Assembly (NCBI RefSeq): GCF_000186865.1
Contig: NW_008705561.1
Span: 1,944,747 to 2,008,746 of the forward strand
Length of the DNA stretch: 64,000 nucleotides
From: Aureococcus anophagefferens
Lineage: Eukaryota > Sar > Pelagophyceae > Pelagomonadales > Pelagomonadaceae
Direction: 5' to 3'
Both the position numbers and the translations under genes were made by a program. The notes below the pieces were generated by a model. That model was not told where the DNA came from and searched no databases. It worked only from the letters and a program-made list of their open reading frames with translations. Shown here one piece after another: positions 18,108-26,471 of this stretch (within the stretch, counting starts at the first letter, position 1; each line of letters starts with the position of its first letter).

Positions 18108-18840
18108 CCGAGTCAACATTACCCCTCGCGAAGCGGCCCGGATCCCTTGTCCTCATGGCTGTGGCAAGAGATTGCCGGCGCCCGCGCACCGCGCGTGCGC
18201 CCCCGTGAGCCCCCGCGCGGGTTACGCTGTTGTCTGTGACCTATGGGCCGTCCGTAACCAGCTTTTTGGCTCCAGAAAAGACGCGCGCGTGCGTCTACAG
18301 CGTGGGCCCCAAAACGCCGTAATCCAGCGGTCCAGCCATGCGGCGGTGAATCGATGAGTTCTCGGGCGCTCTTGCGACCGGATGCTCGCCATCATGGTGC
18401 GAGTCGATGGTGCGACGCATCTTTGGTCGCGCGCCGATTTTTGGGCGCCTCGCGAATGTCCGCCGGGCGCCGAAGCGCTTCGACCGAAAACGCGAGCCGC
18501 GGTGCGCCTGTGGCCGCTGGCGGCGGTCTGGATGTCGTCGAAGGCGTGGACCATACGTTACGAGCGGGCGAAGGCGTCGGAGTCGCCCCGGGTTGCGAAA
18601 TCGGCGTGCGAGAGGTTGTTCTGGTCAAAAGTGGCCTCAAATAGCCCGAAAACGAATGATTTCGGCGCCAAACGCAGCGTTTCGCGTTGACCGATCACCG
18701 TCGCTGTGTTCCGCCGGGCGGTTCGACATCATAGAGCTCCTGCACGGCGATCTACACCGTCTCCGACGCCCACAAGGTCCCCGACACTTGCCGAAAGCGT
18801 CTCGGCCGAGAAGCGGCGAATGGTCTCCGCGGCCTGTTTC

Positions 18841-19112
18841 GACCGCGTCCGGGCCTCGGTCGAGATTTGTGCGACCTGTCTGTCCATCGACGGTCCCGAC
18901 CGCAGCCGCGGGCGGCTGGATCGCCGCAGAGAGCGCCTTGGAGCGCCTCCAGGGGCTCAAAAGTGCTCATTTAGACTTTCATTTAGGCCTAAATTTAGTC
19001 CTTGACACCCACAAACTCGCTCTCTGCAGCGATCCCGCACCCCACGGCGCGGGTCGGGACCGTCGGCGGACAGGGCGGGCGCAGAAGCCTCGAGCAAGGT
19101 CGAGGCGCGGCC
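18841..19112. repeat. Foldback element with AT-rich palindromic centre
   Basis: An imperfect inverted repeat with arms of about 95 bases: 18841-18935 against 19018-19112. The best-matched part is the inner ~58 bases, ending gcagagagcg and its complement. The 82-base centre holds a perfect 14-base palindrome ATTTAGGCCTAAAT (18981-18994) inside a longer near-palindrome. It may be a degenerate foldback transposon or an inverted duplication. Confidence 0.65.
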
Positions 19113-19152
19113 GCAAAGCCCTGCCAAAGGACCCCGGCGACCACCGCTCGTT

Positions 19153-19612
19153 CGGCGCGGACGCGCCGACGCGCGAGAACGGGGGCGCGCGGACGACGAC
19201 CAGCGGTCCGCGCGGACGTGGTGGTACCATACCCGACCCCTCGATGCTTAGCTGTCGCCGGAGAGTCACGTGGCGCAGCTGCGCAGGCCCTCGAATCCCT
19301 CGGCCGAACGCGGCCGAACACCTCGACCATGTTGTTGCACATGTGCATGGCGCGCGTCACGCACCTCAAGCGCTTGGATCGATCGATCATCATCCCCGAC
19401 CCCTTCCCCACGCACTCGGAGGACACGGGCACGCCCGTGTCGACTCCGAATCGGACCCGCTCGGCTCGATTACGCGCATCGGCGCGGACGCGCCGACGCG
19501 CGAGAACGGGGGCGCGCGGACGACGACCAGCGGTCCGCGCGGACGTGGTGGTACCATACCCGACCCCTCGATGCGTAGCTGTCGCCGGAGAGTGACATGG
19601 CGCAGCTGCGCA
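19153..19612. repeat. Direct repeat pair of about 133 bp
   Basis: A ~133-base block starting cggcgcggacgcgccgacg and ending ggcgcagctgcgca occurs at about 19153-19285 and again at about 19480-19612, with only a few differences (for example gatgctta versus gatgcgta). The ~195 bases between them are unrelated. No terminal inverted repeats are visible. Confidence 0.85.
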
Positions 19613-19967
19613 CCCGATCGGCGCCACCCGCCGAAGGTCGCTGCTCGAGCACGACCGCTCGCGCTCCGCTCGCGTCGTCCAGCCGCGCCACCGCGCGGAG
19701 AGGCCCGTCGGATGCATGGCTCGGCGCTCCTACGTTTTTTTCCGCGACGGAATCGGGGAACATGGCGCCGCGCACGGCGCAAAACACGCTTCTCCGAGGC
19801 GCTTCGACGGCTCTCGGGACAAGCCGAGGACATTGGCCGGGGGTAAAATCGCAGTGGCTTCGCGAGGGGTAAACATGTACAACTCCCAAGCAATCGACTT
19901 CAATGTGAACGTCAACGACGCGAGAAAAATGACGCCTGGATCTAGTAAAACAGGCACTATGGTCTTT

Positions 19968-20017
19968 CTTGTTACTCGGGGAGCCATCAAGACTTGTTAC
20001 TCGGGGAGCCATCAAGA
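19968..20017. repeat. Perfect 25-bp tandem repeat
   Basis: The 25-base unit beginning cttgttactcggggagcc occurs twice back to back (19968-19992, 19993-20017) with no mismatch, suggesting a recent duplication. It lies about 200 bases beyond the 3' end of the SUMO-like gene. Confidence 0.9.
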
Positions 20018-20216
20018 CAGGGCAACGGAGCGTCGGGCTCGCGCATCCGCGGCGTCCGCGGGGCGGCGCGCGACCGCCGGCGGGGCCGGCGGGACGATGC
20101 GGTACTGGAGCACGGTGCGGGGCACGTCTCTGCTTCGCTGGCGACAAAGGAAAAAAGGCTCGGGGCTTGGGGCGGTTGGGGCGACTCGGGTGGGAATTCG
20201 GCGGGCGGCGGCGGCC

Positions 20217-20810
20217 CTAGCCCATGCACGAACATCCGCAGGGGTCGTCCCCCTTGTCGATGACCGGCGGGGGGTCTTCCGCGACGGCCGGCGTTGACAC
20301 CTGCGCGGAGGATCGTCGTCCCCGCCGCCGCCGCCGGGCCTCGCGCGCGCGCGCGGCGCGGCCCGTCGCGCGCGCGGCGTCGGACGCGGAGCGCGCGCGG
20401 GTTCCGAGACCGTCTTCTTCAAGTCCATGGGTTTGGCGTCGTTCGGGATCGTCTTCCCGCCGGCGACCTGCGGGGCGGCGGCGTCGGCGGCGGCGGGCGG
20501 CCCTTTTTTTTCCCCGTCTTCTGAAAGCCGCGTCCGGGGGCGCGGCGCGCGACGAAGCTCAGGGACTTCTCCTGGAGGCCCTTCTTCTCCGCGTACTGTT
20601 TGAAGACCTCGCCCATGGGCGTGCCCTTCTTCACTCGCATGATCGTGACCTCGCCGGTCTGCGCGGGCGGCGCGCGTGACCTCGCCGCGGATCGCCCGGC
20701 GCCCGGCGCCCCCCGGCCCCGCCCGCCCCCCGCCGCAGCCCCACGTCCGCGGGACGCACCTTCTTGTGGTGCGCGCGGATCGTAACCATGTCATCATCGT
20801 TGTCCCCCAT
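20217..20810 (-). CDS. SUMO-fold protein with Cys-rich tail (copy A)
   Basis: Assembled from four exons: 20810-20760, 20658-20554, 20467-20411, 20300-20217; 98 residues. Introns are 101, 86 and 110 bases, all GT-AG. Spliced, it aligns along the SUMO fold: 'MVTIRAHHKK', 'TGEVTIMRVKKGTPM', 'GEVFKQYAEKKGL', 'KSLSFVAGGKTI' (SUMO: SLRFLFDGQRI). There is no C-terminal Gly-Gly for conjugation. Instead the last exon ends DPCGCSCMG, a cysteine cluster that could be S-acylated, recalling membrane-anchored ubiquitin-fold proteins. The fourth exon (20300-20217) is the least certain. Role unknown; perhaps a non-conjugated ubiquitin-like adaptor. Confidence 0.65.
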
Positions 20811-21170
20811 CGTCGCGGGGCGGGGCGCAACTGTGTCCCGCGAACCCGGTGGTGAATGGCAGCCCGAGAGAACCGAGTGTGGGTTAGTTTTTTTACTGGC
20901 AGAGATACGTGAAGTCGAAAAAGGTTTGTTGCTTCCGCGCCGGGGATGACGCTGCAGCGGTTTTTTTTTCAGCGCCGCAGTTGTTTTGCAAGTTGCAGTT
21001 TTCATTGAACGAGAGAAAAAGGCGCCGGGAGCCGCGCGCGTCTCCCGGGGCTAGCGGGGCGGTCCAGAGGGGCCGCCAGGCCGCTTCGCTTCGCTAGCTC
21101 GCGTTACTACAGGGTTGGCGGTGTTGGCGGGGCCACAAAAAGCGCGGGCGCGTCGTCCCGAGCGCACGGT
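20811..21170. other. Spacer between the two SUMO-fold genes
   Basis: 360 bases holding the leader/promoter of copy A and the 3' end of copy B. Two T-runs (around 20888 and 20960) stand out against the GC-rich background. No gene is seen. Confidence 0.4.
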
Positions 21171-22068
21171 CTAAATCCACTCGTCGTCGTCGAGGCCCTC
21201 GATGGTGAGCTCCATGTAGTCGCTCCCCGCCGACGCCTGGTGGTCGAAGGCCGGGTGCGCGTCGACGGCCGGGTCGAAGGGCTCGGGCGCGGGCTCGGGC
21301 TCGGGCGGGAGGTTGACGATGCAGGTGGCGTCCTGCTTCTTCTCGGGCGGTTTCGCCGGGAAGGTGTCCTCCTTGGTCTCCTCGTCGGCGGGGCCGGGCG
21401 CGCCCCCGCCGGCCACGGGGTTGCCCGCCTTGTCGAACGTGAACGACTTCCGTCGTCGCGTCTTCGGCGCCGCGCCCTCGCCCGGCGTGGGCCCGCGGAT
21501 GTCCACGGAGGAGATGGACGCGCTGCGCTGCTTCGCGCGCCGGCGGCCCCCATCAACATAACAAGGCTCGGGCCCGTCGAGCGACAGCGACCGCGCGAGC
21601 GCCGTCGCCGGGTCCATCGGCCGATCCGCCGGGTCCTTCTTCAGGTCCATGAGCCGCGCGTGCTTGGCGATCTGCTGCCCGTTGGCCACCTAGGGAACGG
21701 TCGTCTTTCGCGGGTCGCGCCGCGTCGGTGGAAACGCCGGCGCCGCGCGAACGTGAGCGAATTCTCGGCGACGCCTTTCCGCTCCGCGTAGTGCTTGAAG
21801 ACCTCGCCCATGGGCGTGCCCTTCTGGACCCGCATGATCGTCACCTCGCCCGTCTGCGCCATGGGAGACGTGCTGGGGGGGCGACGCGGGGGGGGGCGAA
21901 CCGGGGGGGCGTTGTGTGCGGGTTTGGCGGGAGGGGGCAGCCCACCTTCTTGTTGTAGGCCCGCACGTTGACGCGGCCGTCGTCCTCGTCCGCCGCGGGC
22001 GTCGGCGGCGCCTCGGGCTCGCTGATCTTCTCCTTCCGCGAGGACATGCGCCGCAGGAGGGACGCCAT
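21171..22068 (-). CDS. SUMO-fold protein with long disordered tail (copy B)
   Basis: Three exons: 22068-21946, 21853-21749, 21689-21171; 248 residues. It is a paralogue of copy A: exon 2 is 35 codons in both and begins TGEVTIMRV, and both introns around it sit at the same codons. The second intron (21690-21748, 59 bases) must use a GC donor (TTC|GCGCGG) to restore 'NSLTF-VANGQQI', where copy A has GT. The N-terminus is basic (MASLLRRMSSRKEK); after the fold the protein has ~150 disordered residues with 'KTRRRKSFTFD' and an acidic end (LTIEGLDDDEWI). No Gly-Gly terminus. Function unknown; the tail could bind partners. Confidence 0.65.
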
Positions 22069-22267
22069 CTCGATGGATGTGGCAGCGTCTGGGAACAGAT
22101 GAGTGAGGCGAAAAATTGTTTTTGTAACGCTGCATGATGAACGGAAACATCCCAAAAGGCGAGCTAGCGAGCTGTGGCAAAATGGGAGCACTTTCATGGG
22201 GGTCGTCTGCAGACAGCAGCGCCGGTGAGGGTCTAAATTAGCACCGGTGCGGGTACCTCTTAATCGC

Positions 22268-23428
22268 ATGGAGGGGCCGCGGCTGGACAAGCGCTCCCTC
22301 TCCGACGACGAGCAGTCGACGCAGTTCATCACCCAGGAGACGCCGCACGAGCCCGCGCCCAGCGCCGCGCCGCCGAACAAATCCCGCGCGCTGCCCTACG
22401 TCGCGCTCGTCGCCGTGCAGCTCTCCTACTGCGTCTGGCACGTGCTCGGGAAGATCGCCCTCAACGGCGGCACGAACCCCTTCGTGCTCGCGCTCTACCG
22501 GCAGGCGGGCGCGTGCGCGTGCCTCGCCGCGCTCGCCCGGTGCGCGGACTTCCCCCGCGGCGGCCTGGTGCGCGCGGCGCTGGCCGTCTCCGCGCGGGAC
22601 CGGCGACGCTTTCTCGCCCTCGGCTGCCTCGGCTTCGGGAACATCTTCGGATTCGTCGTCGCGCTGAGCTACGTCACGGCGTTCAACTCCGCGCTCCTGC
22701 ACCCGGTCATCCCCGTCATCGCGGCGGCGGCGGCGGCGGCGTCGGGCGTCGAGCGGCTGACGTCGCGCGTCGCTTTCGGCGTGGGCCTCGCGGCCGCGGG
22801 CGCGCTCGTCGTCGTCGTCTTCGGGGTCTCCGGCGGCGGCGGCGGCGAGGCGAACGCGGGCGCGTCGTCCGCGTCCGTCGTGCTCGGCAACGTGATCTTA
22901 TTGGGGCAGTGCGTCTGCATGGGCTGCCTCCTCGTGCTCCAGAAGGCTTTGATCGAGTCGACGCGGCTCCCGCCGACGACGACGACGCTGTTTTACAATC
23001 TGATCGCCGCGGCGATCGCGCTCGTCGCGACGCCGCTGCTCGTCGGCGACGACGCCGGCGCCTACGTCTTCGCGTCCTGGGCGCCCGTGGCGGCGACGCT
23101 CTACGGCGCGGTCTTCGGGCTGTGCTTTGTGTACGTGGTCTTGGGTTGGGCGACGGCGCTCACGTCGCCGACGGTCGTGTCGCTGTCGATGACGCTCCAG
23201 CCGCCGCTCAACGCGCTCCTCAGCGTCGTGTTCATGGGGCGGCGGTCTTTCACGGCGGGCGAGGTCGCCGGCGGCGTCCTGATCAGCGCGGGCCTCGCGG
23301 TCACGGTGCTCGGGCGGCGGCGGGACCGCGTCGCGGACGCCGCGGACGACGCGCCACCGGAGAACCCCTTCGACGACGAGCCCCGCCGCGGCGACGACCT
23401 CGGCGTGCCCCTGACGGAGGTCGTCTAA
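22268..23428 (+). CDS. EamA/DMT-superfamily transporter
   Basis: 386 residues from the ATG at 22268, with ten predicted membrane helices in two EamA halves. Examples are 'YVALVAVQLSYCVWHVLGKIAL' split over helix 1, 'NIFGFVVALSYVTAFNSALLHPVIPVI' in the first half, and 'TSPTVVSLSMTLQPPLNALLSVVFMGR' in the second, which is the typical last-helix-pair motif. N- and C-termini are hydrophilic. The family moves small metabolites across plasma, vacuolar or plastid membranes; substrate cannot be told. A Gly-rich loop sits between helices 5 and 6. Its stop is only 3 bases from the stop of the convergent carboxypeptidase gene. Confidence 0.85.
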   Translation: MEGPRLDKRSLSDDEQSTQFITQETPHEPAPSAAPPNKSRALPYVALVAVQLSYCVWHVLGKIALNGGTNPFVLALYRQAGACACLAALARCADFPRGGLVRAALAVSARDRRRFLALGCLGFGNIFGFVVALSYVTAFNSALLHPVIPVIAAAAAAASGVERLTSRVAFGVGLAAAGALVVVVFGVSGGGGGEANAGASSASVVLGNVILLGQCVCMGCLLVLQKALIESTRLPPTTTTLFYNLIAAAIALVATPLLVGDDAGAYVFASWAPVAATLYGAVFGLCFVYVVLGWATALTSPTVVSLSMTLQPPLNALLSVVFMGRRSFTAGEVAGGVLISAGLAVTVLGRRRDRVADAADDAPPENPFDDEPRRGDDLGVPLTEVV

Positions 23429-23430
23429 CG

Positions 23431-25668
23431 CTACTTCTTAAGCTCGAGCAGGAACGGCACCTTCTTCTTCGCCTTCTTCGGTGGCGCCTTCTTCGCGGTC
23501 GCGGCCGGCGGGCCCGAGCTCGACGGGCGGCTCCGGTGCTTCAGGAGCCACTTCTTCGCGTCGTCGACGGCCGACCCGTCGCCGCCGAGCGCGGACGCCG
23601 CGAGGTCGGAGAACGCGAGCGCGAGCGCGCGGCCGACGCCGCGCCACGTCGCGGGGCCGTAGGGCGCGTCGGGCGCCAAACCCCGCGCGGACCGCGGCGG
23701 CTGGAGCGCGAGGGCCGTCGCGTCGACGGCGTGGCCCTTGTTGTAGTTGCACTCGAGCGTGAACGCGCGGCACCGCGGCCACGGCCTGTCGCGGCGCCGC
23801 CGGGGGCAGAGGCCGAGGTGGTGGAGCGCGACGCGCGCGGACCCCGCGTTGAGCATCTTCTTCCGCCCGAAATCCGACGACTCGAACTCGAAGACCGCGC
23901 AGTGCGCCGCTAATAACGCGGCCAAGACTTGCGCCTCCGCGTGGTCCGAGCCGCCGAGGTCGCCGCAGTTGCCGAAGACGAAGGTGCCGCGCTGCGTCGC
24001 GTGCGCGTGGCAGTCGACGACGCACGCGAGCCTCTCGCCCGCGGACGCCGCGAGGGCCAGCAGCGCCGCGCAGGTCGGGTGCGCGCGGCCGTCCGCGTCG
24101 GGCCAGTAGCACCGGTTCAAATCGTCGCCGCGCGCGTCCTTGCGCCAGTGGCCGCGGCTCACGCCGTCGGGGTTGAGCAGGGGCACGACGCGGAACACGT
24201 AGCGCCGCCGCAGCTCCGCGGCCCGGTCGTCGTCTTTTCGTAAAATGAATTCCAAAAAGCCGTCGGCGACGAACGACGCCGGGAACTCGCCCGGGTGCAC
24301 GCGCGCGCTCACGAGGATCTCCCTGCTGTCGCCGGCCCAGGCCTCGAGGCGCGCGGCGACGGCGTCGGCGTCGAGGCCGCCGCCGCCGCGGTCCGGCGTG
24401 ATCGCGTAGCCGCCCTCGGGGAGCCGCGGCCGCGACGCCGCGTCGACGGCGCCGTCGTCGTCGTCGTCGTCGCCGCCCGAGTCGTCCGGCGGCGGCGCCG
24501 TCGACAGGCCCCAGGCCTCGCCGCCGCCGCGCCTGACGACGCAGTCCTCGACGCGGCCCGCGAGCCCCGCGAGGCTCGGCTCGCCCCAGGCCCGCTGCGG
24601 CCGCCGCTCCGTGACGGTGACGACCTCGACGGGCCGCCCCTCGAGGGACCGCGTCAGCACCTCGCGCTTGAACAGGATGTCCGGGTCGTCGCCGTAGGCC
24701 GCGTCTAGAGCCGCGAGCGTCGCGTCGACCTCCGCGCACGAGTAGGGAAACCCGAACGCGACGTCCAGTACGCGCTCCTCCCCGAAGTCGAGCGTCCACT
24801 CGAGCTCGCACTTGGTCTTGGTGCCGCCCTTCTTCCTGGGCTTCTTGGGCTTCTTCTTCTTCGCCTTCGACGGCGAGGCCTTCTTCCGGCGCGGCGGCGG
24901 CGCGGGCGGGAGCGGCGGCGCCGCGGCGCCCGGCGGCGGCGGCGGCGCGTCGTCGTCGTCGTCGCCCGGCGGCGTGTTCTCGCTCGCCTCGTCGTCGTCG
25001 TCGCTCTCGTCGTCGGGCACCTCGCGGTAGGAGAACGTTTCCGCGTCGACGCGGCGCCAGCCGCCGGATCCCGCGGCCGAGAGCGCGGCCCACGTGTCGC
25101 GCGCTCCCGACCCGGGCCGAACGACGGGGCGGTAGCCGTGGCGGAAGAGGGCGCCCTGGCGGCTCGCCGTGAGGATCCGGAGCTTCGCCGGCGGCCGAAA
25201 CGCGCCGGGCCGCTCGTCCGCCACGGAGAAGTAGAACCACGTGCAGTGGCGCGAGCCCCACGGCTGGCCCTCGCAGTCGCGGCGCGTGAGCAGCTCGACG
25301 CAGCCGTCCTGGGCGTTGAGGCGGGCGGCCTTGAGATTTCCAGAACAGAAATCCGCGCGGAAGCGGAGGCCGCCCGCGGCGCACGGCGCGGGCGTCCACG
25401 GCGCGTCGCACCGCGGCCGCGCGGGCAGCGGCCGGCCGTCGGCGCCGACGCGCCGCAGGACCCAGAGGCTCACCCAGCCGCTCCGGTGCGCGCACGCGTC
25501 CTCGTCGCCGCCGAGCTCGCAGCGCTCCACGCCGTCGACGGCGACGACGCGCACGACGTAGACCAGGCTCTTGGCCGAGGCGCGGCCGACTTTGGCGCTG
25601 CAGAGCGACGGCTCCGAGCGGATCGTCGCGCCGGACTTGCCGACCTCGTAGAAGCCCAGGCGGCTCAT
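23431..25668 (-). CDS. Cytosolic carboxypeptidase (M14, CCP/AGBL5-like)
   Basis: 745 residues from the ATG at 25668 (MSRLGFYEVG). An SH3-like N-terminal region (~1-75) is followed by a long acidic/Pro/Lys linker and the M14 domain. Zinc-site motifs are present: HPGEF (His and Glu ligands), 'DCHAHATQRG' (His ligand) and the catalytic Glu in 'TLECNYNKGH'; 'PLLNPDGVSRGHWRKD' and 'DLNRCYW' are the substrate-binding segments. 'LLNPDGV.RGH' and 'TLECNYN' are closest to CCP5, which removes branch-point glutamates from tubulin. Deglutamylation of tubulin or other acidic tails is the expected role. All key residues look intact. Confidence 0.88.
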   Translation of the reverse strand: MSRLGFYEVGKSGATIRSEPSLCSAKVGRASAKSLVYVVRVVAVDGVERCELGGDEDACAHRSGWVSLWVLRRVGADGRPLPARPRCDAPWTPAPCAAGGLRFRADFCSGNLKAARLNAQDGCVELLTRRDCEGQPWGSRHCTWFYFSVADERPGAFRPPAKLRILTASRQGALFRHGYRPVVRPGSGARDTWAALSAAGSGGWRRVDAETFSYREVPDDESDDDDEASENTPPGDDDDDAPPPPPGAAAPPLPPAPPPRRKKASPSKAKKKKPKKPRKKGGTKTKCELEWTLDFGEERVLDVAFGFPYSCAEVDATLAALDAAYGDDPDILFKREVLTRSLEGRPVEVVTVTERRPQRAWGEPSLAGLAGRVEDCVVRRGGGEAWGLSTAPPPDDSGGDDDDDDGAVDAASRPRLPEGGYAITPDRGGGGLDADAVAARLEAWAGDSREILVSARVHPGEFPASFVADGFLEFILRKDDDRAAELRRRYVFRVVPLLNPDGVSRGHWRKDARGDDLNRCYWPDADGRAHPTCAALLALAASAGERLACVVDCHAHATQRGTFVFGNCGDLGGSDHAEAQVLAALLAAHCAVFEFESSDFGRKKMLNAGSARVALHHLGLCPRRRRDRPWPRCRAFTLECNYNKGHAVDATALALQPPRSARGLAPDAPYGPATWRGVGRALALAFSDLAASALGGDGSAVDDAKKWLLKHRSRPSSSGPPAATAKKAPPKKAKKKVPFLLELKK

Positions 25669-25832
25669 GTCGTCGCGGCTCGGTCCGTGTCTCGGCCGCG
25701 CCAACTATCTCGTCGTCGTCGCGGTCGTGCCACTACCTGCCCCGACCATTTCAATTTCGCGTTCACTGCGCCAAACTTGACGGCATTTTACCACAAGATT
25801 GGCGAGCGCTCATAAAACCCTCCAGCGTCGCG

Positions 25833-26462
25833 ATGCTGCGATGCCTCGCCTTCCTCTGCCCGTGTCGTGCGCCGTGTCCTGGCTGCATCGACTGCGAGGT
25901 CGAGGACCTCGTGCTCAAAACATACGACGGCGACGCCGTGGAGCGCTTCGTCCCGGACATTCGCCGCGGTCGCTGCGTCGCGGTCTACGACGGCGACACG
26001 ATTACGGTCATCGCGCGGCAGGGGGGCCGCGGCGCTCCGCGGAAGTTTCGCGTCCGCCTCCGGCGCATCGACGCGCCCGAGATGAGCGAGGGCGCGCCCG
26101 CGGTCGCGTCGCGCGACGCGCTCCGCCGACTCCTTTTGAACAAGCCCGTCACGCTGTCCGACGTCGGCACGGAGAAGTACGGCCGGGTGCTCGCGAACGT
26201 GCGGCGCCGCGGCGTCGACGCGAGCGATTTCATGCTCGAGGAGGGCCTCGCGGTCCGCTACGACGGCGGGAAAAAGGGCGTCGCCGTGGACGACGCCTTC
26301 GCCGTCGGCGACGCGGTCCGCGTGACGGGCGGCGCGCTCGCGGGCCGCCGCGGCGTCGTCGAGCGCGTCACCCCGAAGAAGGCGATCGTGAACATTCGCG
26401 GCGAGCGGCCGAGACCCATCCTCAAGTCGCACCTCGCGCGCGCCGCTTCATCCCGCGGATAG
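25833..26462 (+). CDS. Staphylococcal-nuclease-like protein fused to a KOW motif
   Basis: 209 residues. SNase domain at ~45-147: 'VYDGDT' (52-56), 'RIDAPE' (Arg78, Asp80, Glu83) and 'KYGRVLA' (Arg118) supply the expected calcium ligands and catalytic Arg/Glu/Arg set, so it is probably an active calcium-dependent nuclease. A KOW-type motif follows (~156-187, 'FAVGDAVRVTGGALAGRRGVVERV'), common in ribosome- and RNA-polymerase-associated proteins. The N-terminus, MLRCLAFLCPCRAPCPGC, has six cysteines and could be palmitoylated, as in plant membrane-anchored CAN nucleases. Target RNA or DNA is unknown. Confidence 0.85.
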   Translation: MLRCLAFLCPCRAPCPGCIDCEVEDLVLKTYDGDAVERFVPDIRRGRCVAVYDGDTITVIARQGGRGAPRKFRVRLRRIDAPEMSEGAPAVASRDALRRLLLNKPVTLSDVGTEKYGRVLANVRRRGVDASDFMLEEGLAVRYDGGKKGVAVDDAFAVGDAVRVTGGALAGRRGVVERVTPKKAIVNIRGERPRPILKSHLARAASSRG

Positions 26463-26471
26463 GTAAGCTTA

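Larger units (their letters stand above)
17971..20216. other. Gene-poor, repeat-rich region of about 2.2 kb
   Basis: No coding region with a recognisable domain or consistent codon bias is seen on either strand. It holds four repeat structures (listed separately): a leader tandem repeat at 18001, a foldback at 18841-19112, a direct repeat pair at 19153 and 19480, and a perfect 25-bp tandem repeat at 19968. A 479-codon open frame on the plus strand (from 18407) spans the repeats and is Arg/Pro-rich; it is probably not translated. Local composition is less GC-rich than the flanks. Confidence 0.5.

Noticed and set aside
18407..19846. Plus-strand open frame of 479 codons
   Set aside because: Arg/Pro/His-rich, crosses the foldback and both direct repeats, no domain; long frames without stops are expected by chance at this GC content.
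25668..25704. Earlier starts for the carboxypeptidase and the TMEM53-like hydrolase
   Set aside because: The upstream codons (25704, and 55717 for the hydrolase) are TTG, so the first ATGs at 25668 and 55696 were used.
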